A DNA stretch of 10,064 bases, from positions 12,513-22,576 of the forward strand of contig DIVD01000020.1 of NCBI GenBank assembly GCA_002423245.1. Direction: 5' to 3'. This DNA comes from Rhodobacteraceae bacterium UBA6141. Its GTDB lineage: Bacteria; Pseudomonadota; Alphaproteobacteria; Rhodobacterales; Rhodobacteraceae. The notes under the pieces are model-generated. The model was not told the origin of the DNA. It saw only the letters and a list, made by a program, of their open reading frames with translations, and did not search any database. Both the position numbers and the translations under genes were made by a program. Below, piece after piece: positions 7,151 to 10,064 of the stretch (position 1 is its first letter; each line of letters opens with the position of its first letter).

Positions 7151-9002
7151 GGATCGCCCGATCAGAGGTGCCATAGCCCTCCCAAAGCTGGTAATCCTCA
7201 TCGAAGAGGTTCTCGACGCGCAGATAGGCCTCGGTCTCGTTGCCGAAGTCATAGGTGACGGTTGCGTTGGCAAGGGTGTAGTCGGGCAGGGTCTGACGGT
7301 CGGCGACATGCAGCAGGGTGACGCTGGCCGAGACCGCCTTCGCCAGCGCCGCATCGACGCCAAGCGCGAGCTGATGGCGCCCGAAGCCCGCGTTCCAGGT
7401 GCTGCCGGCGCTGAGCGGCGGGTTCGAGGCGTCGGTATAGGTATAGGCCCCGGTGAAGGACAGCCGGTCGTTCAGCGCCCATTCGCCCTCCAGCTCGAGG
7501 CCGCTGCGGCGGGTGGTGCCGGGAACCTGTATGTAGAAGGGATAGGCGTAGTCGATCAGGTTCTCGGTCTCGATCCAGAACAGGGTTGCGCGAAGCGCCG
7601 CCGTCTCGCCCCAGCGTTTCTCGATGCCGAGGTCGGCAGAGGTGCTTTCCTCGGGCTCCAGCGAGGGATCGCCATAGGGGCCGTGGAGTTCGTAGAGCGA
7701 GGGCGCGCGGAAGCCGGTGCCGATCGCGGCGCGGAGGGTGACATCGGGCGCGGCCTGCCACGCCGCCGCGACGCGCCCGGTGGTGAAGCCGCCGAAATCG
7801 CTGTGATCGTCGTGGCGCAGCGAGGCGGTCAGGTCGAAATCCTCGTGCGGGGCCCAGGCATATTCGGCGAAGACGCCGTTGGTGGTGGCGGACCCGGCGG
7901 AGCCGCCATAGCTGGAGCTTTCGCTGTAATCCTCCTCCGTGGTGTCGGCGCCGAAGACCAGCCTTCCTGCGCCAAGCGCGGTGCCCGCCTTCCAGGACAG
8001 GGCGCGGCGCTCGCCGCTGTAGTCGTTGAAGCTGGGGCCGTAGAGCACGGTGGAGCCATCGAGGCTGCGGTCGATATTGAACCAGGTCGCGGCGAGTTCA
8101 TGGTCCAGCGCCCCGGTGTCGAACCTGGCATAGAGGCGGGCGCCTTGCGAGCGGGCGGTGCTGGTCTCGTCGGGCGAGCCATCCACGGGGTAGGAGGTAT
8201 AGGGCGGGACCGGCAGGAAACCGGTCTCGTCATACTCGCCCTCGGCATCCTCGGCGAAGGCCGAGAAGCCGAGCACGACGCCGTTCTGCAATTCGGTCTC
8301 GCCGCGCAGGGTCAGGCGGGTCGCCTCGTAGCCGTCTTCTTCCGAATTGCCGTCATCCTCGTCGGCGGCGGAAAAGCCGTCGGTGGTGATATGGCCGAGG
8401 GTGAAGCCAAGCGCGCCGGCGCTGCCGCGATAGCCATAGCCGAGCGTGGCGGCGTAGCTGTCATGGCTGCCGGCCTCCAGCGCGAACCGGCCCGCGCCGC
8501 CCGCCTCTTCGGGCAGCGGCGCCGTGTCGATGCTGAGCACGCCGCCCACCGCCTGCCCGCCATGCACCGCCGAATGCGAGCCGCGCAGCAGTTCCACGCG
8601 CGCCACGCCAAGCGAGGTGAGGCGGCCGAAATCATAGGCGACCTGCGGGCCGGAAGGGTCCGACACGTCGATACCGTCCACCAGCACCTTGACATAGTTC
8701 TGCGACAGGCCGCGCACGGTGATGCCGGTCGCGGTGCCCAGCGGCCCCCGCGCCAGGATGCCGACGCCGGGCAGCCGCGCGAGGGTCGAGGTCAGCGGGA
8801 TCTCCGCGGTCTTGTCCAGATCCTCGGCATTCAGCACCGAGACCGACACGCCGCTGCGGCGCGTCTGTTGCGGATCCTGCGCGCCGGTGACGACGATCTC
8901 GTCCAGCAGGATCGTGTCCTGCGCAAGCGCCGGCGCGCCGGCAAGGCCGGTCAGCAGCGCAAGCGCGGCGGTGGCGGGACGGGGCGGAGTGCGAGGGTTC
9001 AT
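7125..9002 (-). CDS. btuB: BtuB-like TonB-dependent vitamin B12 receptor
   Basis: This is the outer-membrane gated beta-barrel that captures corrinoids and imports them using TonB-ExbBD energy. The 625-residue product is close to E. coli BtuB in length. It has a signal peptide (about 1-27, cleaved after ALA), a TonB box DEIVVTG (34-40), a plug domain (about 45-160) with ITVRGLSQNYVKVLVDGIDV (94-113) and VARVELLRGSHSAVHGGQAV (133-152), and then the barrel. It ends in RVENLFDEDYQLWEGYGTSD (about 595-614) and finishes with the C-terminal Phe used for barrel assembly. Acidic loops at 208-226 and 250-260 sit where E. coli BtuB holds calcium. The ATG at 9000-9002 has GGAAAGG (9013-9019) ten bases upstream. 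The cobalamin riboswitch upstream strongly supports B12 as ligand. Confidence 0.93.
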   Translation of the reverse strand: MNPRTPPRPATAALALLTGLAGAPALAQDTILLDEIVVTGAQDPQQTRRSGVSVSVLNAEDLDKTAEIPLTSTLARLPGVGILARGPLGTATGITVRGLSQNYVKVLVDGIDVSDPSGPQVAYDFGRLTSLGVARVELLRGSHSAVHGGQAVGGVLSIDTAPLPEEAGGAGRFALEAGSHDSYAATLGYGYRGSAGALGFTLGHITTDGFSAADEDDGNSEEDGYEATRLTLRGETELQNGVVLGFSAFAEDAEGEYDETGFLPVPPYTSYPVDGSPDETSTARSQGARLYARFDTGALDHELAATWFNIDRSLDGSTVLYGPSFNDYSGERRALSWKAGTALGAGRLVFGADTTEEDYSESSSYGGSAGSATTNGVFAEYAWAPHEDFDLTASLRHDDHSDFGGFTTGRVAAAWQAAPDVTLRAAIGTGFRAPSLYELHGPYGDPSLEPEESTSADLGIEKRWGETAALRATLFWIETENLIDYAYPFYIQVPGTTRRSGLELEGEWALNDRLSFTGAYTYTDASNPPLSAGSTWNAGFGRHQLALGVDAALAKAVSASVTLLHVADRQTLPDYTLANATVTYDFGNETEAYLRVENLFDEDYQLWEGYGTSDRAIHVGLRRSF

Positions 9003-9162
9003 GGCTGTCTTGCCTTTCCGGAACGCGCGAAGGGGCTGCCCCCGCGCCTGACGATGTCTGTCCTTGGAAATGGCGTGCCAGATCCGCCGACGGTGAGGTC
9101 GTCACCACTGCGGATAGCCGCATCCAGGGCACGCCCCGCGCCCGGAATAGGGTGATCACCTC
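9003..9162 (-). promoter_or_regulatory. btuB leader / candidate riboswitch expression platform
   Basis: This is the untranslated stretch between the B12 box and the btuB start. It holds a 64-nt nested hairpin at 9072-9135: an outer 8-bp stem (9072-9079 with 9128-9135), a middle 6-bp stem (9082-9087 with 9110-9115) and an apical GGTGA/TCACC stem (9092-9096 with 9102-9106). Closer to the gene is a bulged GC hairpin (9025-9047), six bases upstream of the GGAAAGG binding site at 9013-9019. A perfect palindrome GGTGATCACC (9151-9160) begins almost directly after the aptamer. No U-run follows either hairpin, so control of translation or Rho-dependent termination seems more likely than intrinsic termination. 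The pairing was found by eye; no energies were computed. Confidence 0.6.
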
Positions 9163-9340
9163 GGCAGGTCTCCTGACTTGCGGGTCAATGCTCAGGCCGC
9201 CTTCCCGGGGGGTTGACCCAGTGGCATGTCGGCCGTCGCTCTCCGCCTACAGTTGCGGGGGCAGCCCCGGAGTTGCGCCGCGAGGCGCGCACCGGGTTCC
9301 CTTTTCATCCGCCCCTCGCGAGGCGGAACCGAAGTGCGGC
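9163..9340 (-). promoter_or_regulatory. Cobalamin riboswitch (AdoCbl-type aptamer) upstream of btuB
   Basis: This cis-acting RNA binds a cobalamin and lowers expression of the B12 uptake genes when the vitamin is plentiful. Read on the minus strand it shows the conserved elements in order: GATGAAAAGGGAACCCGGTG (9309-9290), CAACTCCGGGGCTGCCCCC (centred on 9267), GCAACTGTAGGCGGAG, GCCACTGGGT (9224-9215), GGGAAGGCGGCCTGAG, and the 3' B12 box AAGTCAGGAGACCTGCC (9179-9163). This is the full core plus the P7-P11-like peripheral region of the large, adenosylcobalamin-type class. The 5' boundary near 9340 is approximate. It lies 160 nt upstream of btuB in the same orientation. Confidence 0.96.
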
Positions 9341-9342
9341 CT

Positions 9343-9371
9343 CTGTCGCCGGAATCGGGCGGGCCTGTCAA
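9343..9371 (-). promoter_or_regulatory. Putative promoter of the btuBFCD operon
   Basis: A perfect -35 hexamer TTGACA lies at 9366-9371 on the minus strand. The correctly spaced -10 region (around 9342-9348, CGACAG or GACAGA) matches poorly, which is common in GC-rich alphaproteobacteria. Initiation here would place the transcript start just before the riboswitch. Between this element and 9427 I see only a 9-bp direct repeat GAGGGCGGG at 9381-9389 and 9394-9402. Confidence 0.45.
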
Positions 9372-9427
9372 GCGGGATTGGAGGGCGGGATATGAGGGCG
9401 GGCGGTTGCCTCGCGGCCGGCCGCAGA

Positions 9428-9480
9428 GCGGGGGGCCTCTGCCCCCCGCGCCCCCCGAGGATATTTCTGCCGGCAAGAAT
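9428..9480. repeat. GC hairpin plus GAGGATATTT motif, Rhodobacteraceae-type intergenic element
   Basis: A perfect inverted repeat with 9-bp arms, GCGGGGGGC and GCCCCCCGC, and a CTCT loop spans 9428-9449. On the plus strand it is followed by a C-run, GAGGATATTT (9467-9476) and GCCGGCAAGAAT. I recall similar arrangements (a GC-rich stem, then GGATATTT, then a CAAGAA-like end) scattered between genes in Rhodobacteraceae; this is from memory, not a search. It lies about 45 bp beyond the ureC stop and could act as a transcription terminator or mRNA 3'-end stabiliser for the urease operon, although no U-run follows it on that strand. Confidence 0.55.
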
Positions 9481-9494
9481 GCGGGGCGGCGCCT

Positions 9495-10064
9495 TCAGAA
9501 CAGGAAGTAGCGCTGCGCGAGGGGAAGCTCGCGGGCCGGCTCGCAGGTCAGAAGCTCGCCGTTTGCGCGGACCTCGTAGGTTTCGGGGTTCACCTCGATC
9601 TGCGGGGTGGCGCTGTTGTGGATCATGTCGGCCTTGCCGATGGTGCGGGTGCCTTCCACGGCCAGCGTTTCCTTGGCGATGCCGATGCGGGCGCGCAGGC
9701 CGTCCGCCTCGGCCGCGCGGGACACGAACAGCACCGCCGAGCGTTCGACGCAGCGGCCGAAGGCGCCGAACATCGGGCGGGTGTGCACCGGCTGCGGGGT
9801 GGGGATCGAGGCGTTGGGATCGCCCATCTGCGCGACGACGATGCTGCCGCCGATCAGCACCATGTCCGGCTTCGCGCCGAAGAAGGCCGGGCTCCACAGC
9901 ACGAGATCGGCGCGCTTGCCTTCCTCGACGCTGCCGATATGGCGGCTCATGCCCTGGGCGATGGCGGGGTTGATGGTGTATTTGGCAACATAGCGCCTGA
10001 CGCGCAGGTTGTCGTTGTCCCCGGCCTCCTCGGGCAGGCGGCCGCGCTGCAGCTTCATCTTGTG
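9495..10064 (-). CDS. ureC: UreC, urease alpha subunit (C-terminal part, runs off the right edge)
   Basis: UreC is the catalytic subunit of the nickel enzyme urease, which splits urea into ammonia and carbamate in the cytoplasm. The visible 189 residues are about the last third of a protein usually near 570. They contain RRYVAKYTINPAIAQGMSRH (23-42 of the fragment), SVEEGKRADLVLWSPAFFGA (45-64), MGDPNASIPTPQPV (80-93), RPMFGAFG (96-103), TIGKADMIHNS (141-151) and the strongly conserved ending LPLAQRYFLF. The nickel ligands and carbamylated lysine lie upstream, outside the window, so activity cannot be judged. The frame continues to the edge (HKMKLQRG). The stop is TGA at 9495-9497, and no further urease gene follows it. 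Confidence 0.97.
   Translation of the reverse strand, partial: HKMKLQRGRLPEEAGDNDNLRVRRYVAKYTINPAIAQGMSRHIGSVEEGKRADLVLWSPAFFGAKPDMVLIGGSIVVAQMGDPNASIPTPQPVHTRPMFGAFGRCVERSAVLFVSRAAEADGLRARIGIAKETLAVEGTRTIGKADMIHNSATPQIEVNPETYEVRANGELLTCEPARELPLAQRYFLF

Noticed and set aside
4470..9002. Siderophore (iron) uptake operon instead of B12
   Set aside because: The transporter proteins alone would allow it, but a complete cobalamin riboswitch precedes the receptor in the same orientation, which makes B12 the better assignment.
9025..9047. Bulged GC hairpin before the btuB ribosome binding site as an intrinsic terminator
   Set aside because: No run of U follows it and the stem is interrupted by a 3-nt bulge, so it is kept only as part of the leader description.
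6939..9155. 738-codon open frame on the plus strand, antisense to btuB and btuF
   Set aside because: The translation is low-complexity Gly/Ala/Arg and resembles no family. It is the expected shadow of GC-rich third positions opposite genuine genes.

Overview
The window comes from a GC-rich alphaproteobacterium, most likely of the Rhodobacteraceae (Rhodobacter/Paracoccus relatives). The evidence is the codon use (third positions almost always G or C), the tightly overlapping operons, the family resemblance of the proteins, and a GC hairpin followed by a GAGGATATTT motif of a kind I recall from intergenic DNA in this family. It is ordinary chromosome carrying three nutrient-acquisition systems. 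I see no mobile element, tRNA, rRNA or CRISPR array.

Left part (1-4466): carbon-phosphorus lyase genes for using phosphonates as a phosphorus source. On the minus strand the order is phnG, phnH, phnI, phnJ, with phnJ running off the left edge. Each junction overlaps (TGATG at G/H and H/I, 8 nt at I/J), so this is one translationally coupled operon. Divergent from it on the plus strand are the GntR/HutC-type regulator phnF and, 110 bp further on, phnM. PhnG, H and I (with PhnL, not in the window) attach ribose triphosphate to the phosphonate. PhnM removes pyrophosphate, and PhnJ then breaks the C-P bond. The 125-bp phnF/phnG gap holds an AT-rich island that probably carries both promoters and the PhnF operator.

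Middle part (4470-9400): a vitamin B12 uptake operon on the minus strand, read right to left. It has a candidate -35 element, a complete cobalamin riboswitch (about 9163-9340), a 160-nt leader, the TonB-dependent outer-membrane receptor btuB, the periplasmic binding protein btuF, the inner-membrane permease btuC and the ATPase btuD. The genes overlap or abut. The riboswitch identifies the substrate as a cobalamin, which the transporter sequences alone would not settle. The leader contains mutually exclusive base-pairing possibilities, worked out by hand: a 64-nt nested hairpin, a 12-pair helix that joins the end of the B12 box to that hairpin, and a 14-nt stretch complementary to the aptamer core just upstream of the ribosome binding site. 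This is the most interesting part of the window.

Right part (9428-10064): a GC-rich hairpin repeat in the gap, then the C-terminal third of ureC (urease alpha subunit) on the minus strand, which continues past the right edge. The btuD and phnM genes meet tail to tail with only 3 bp between them. Nothing visible links the three systems functionally beyond nutrient supply.
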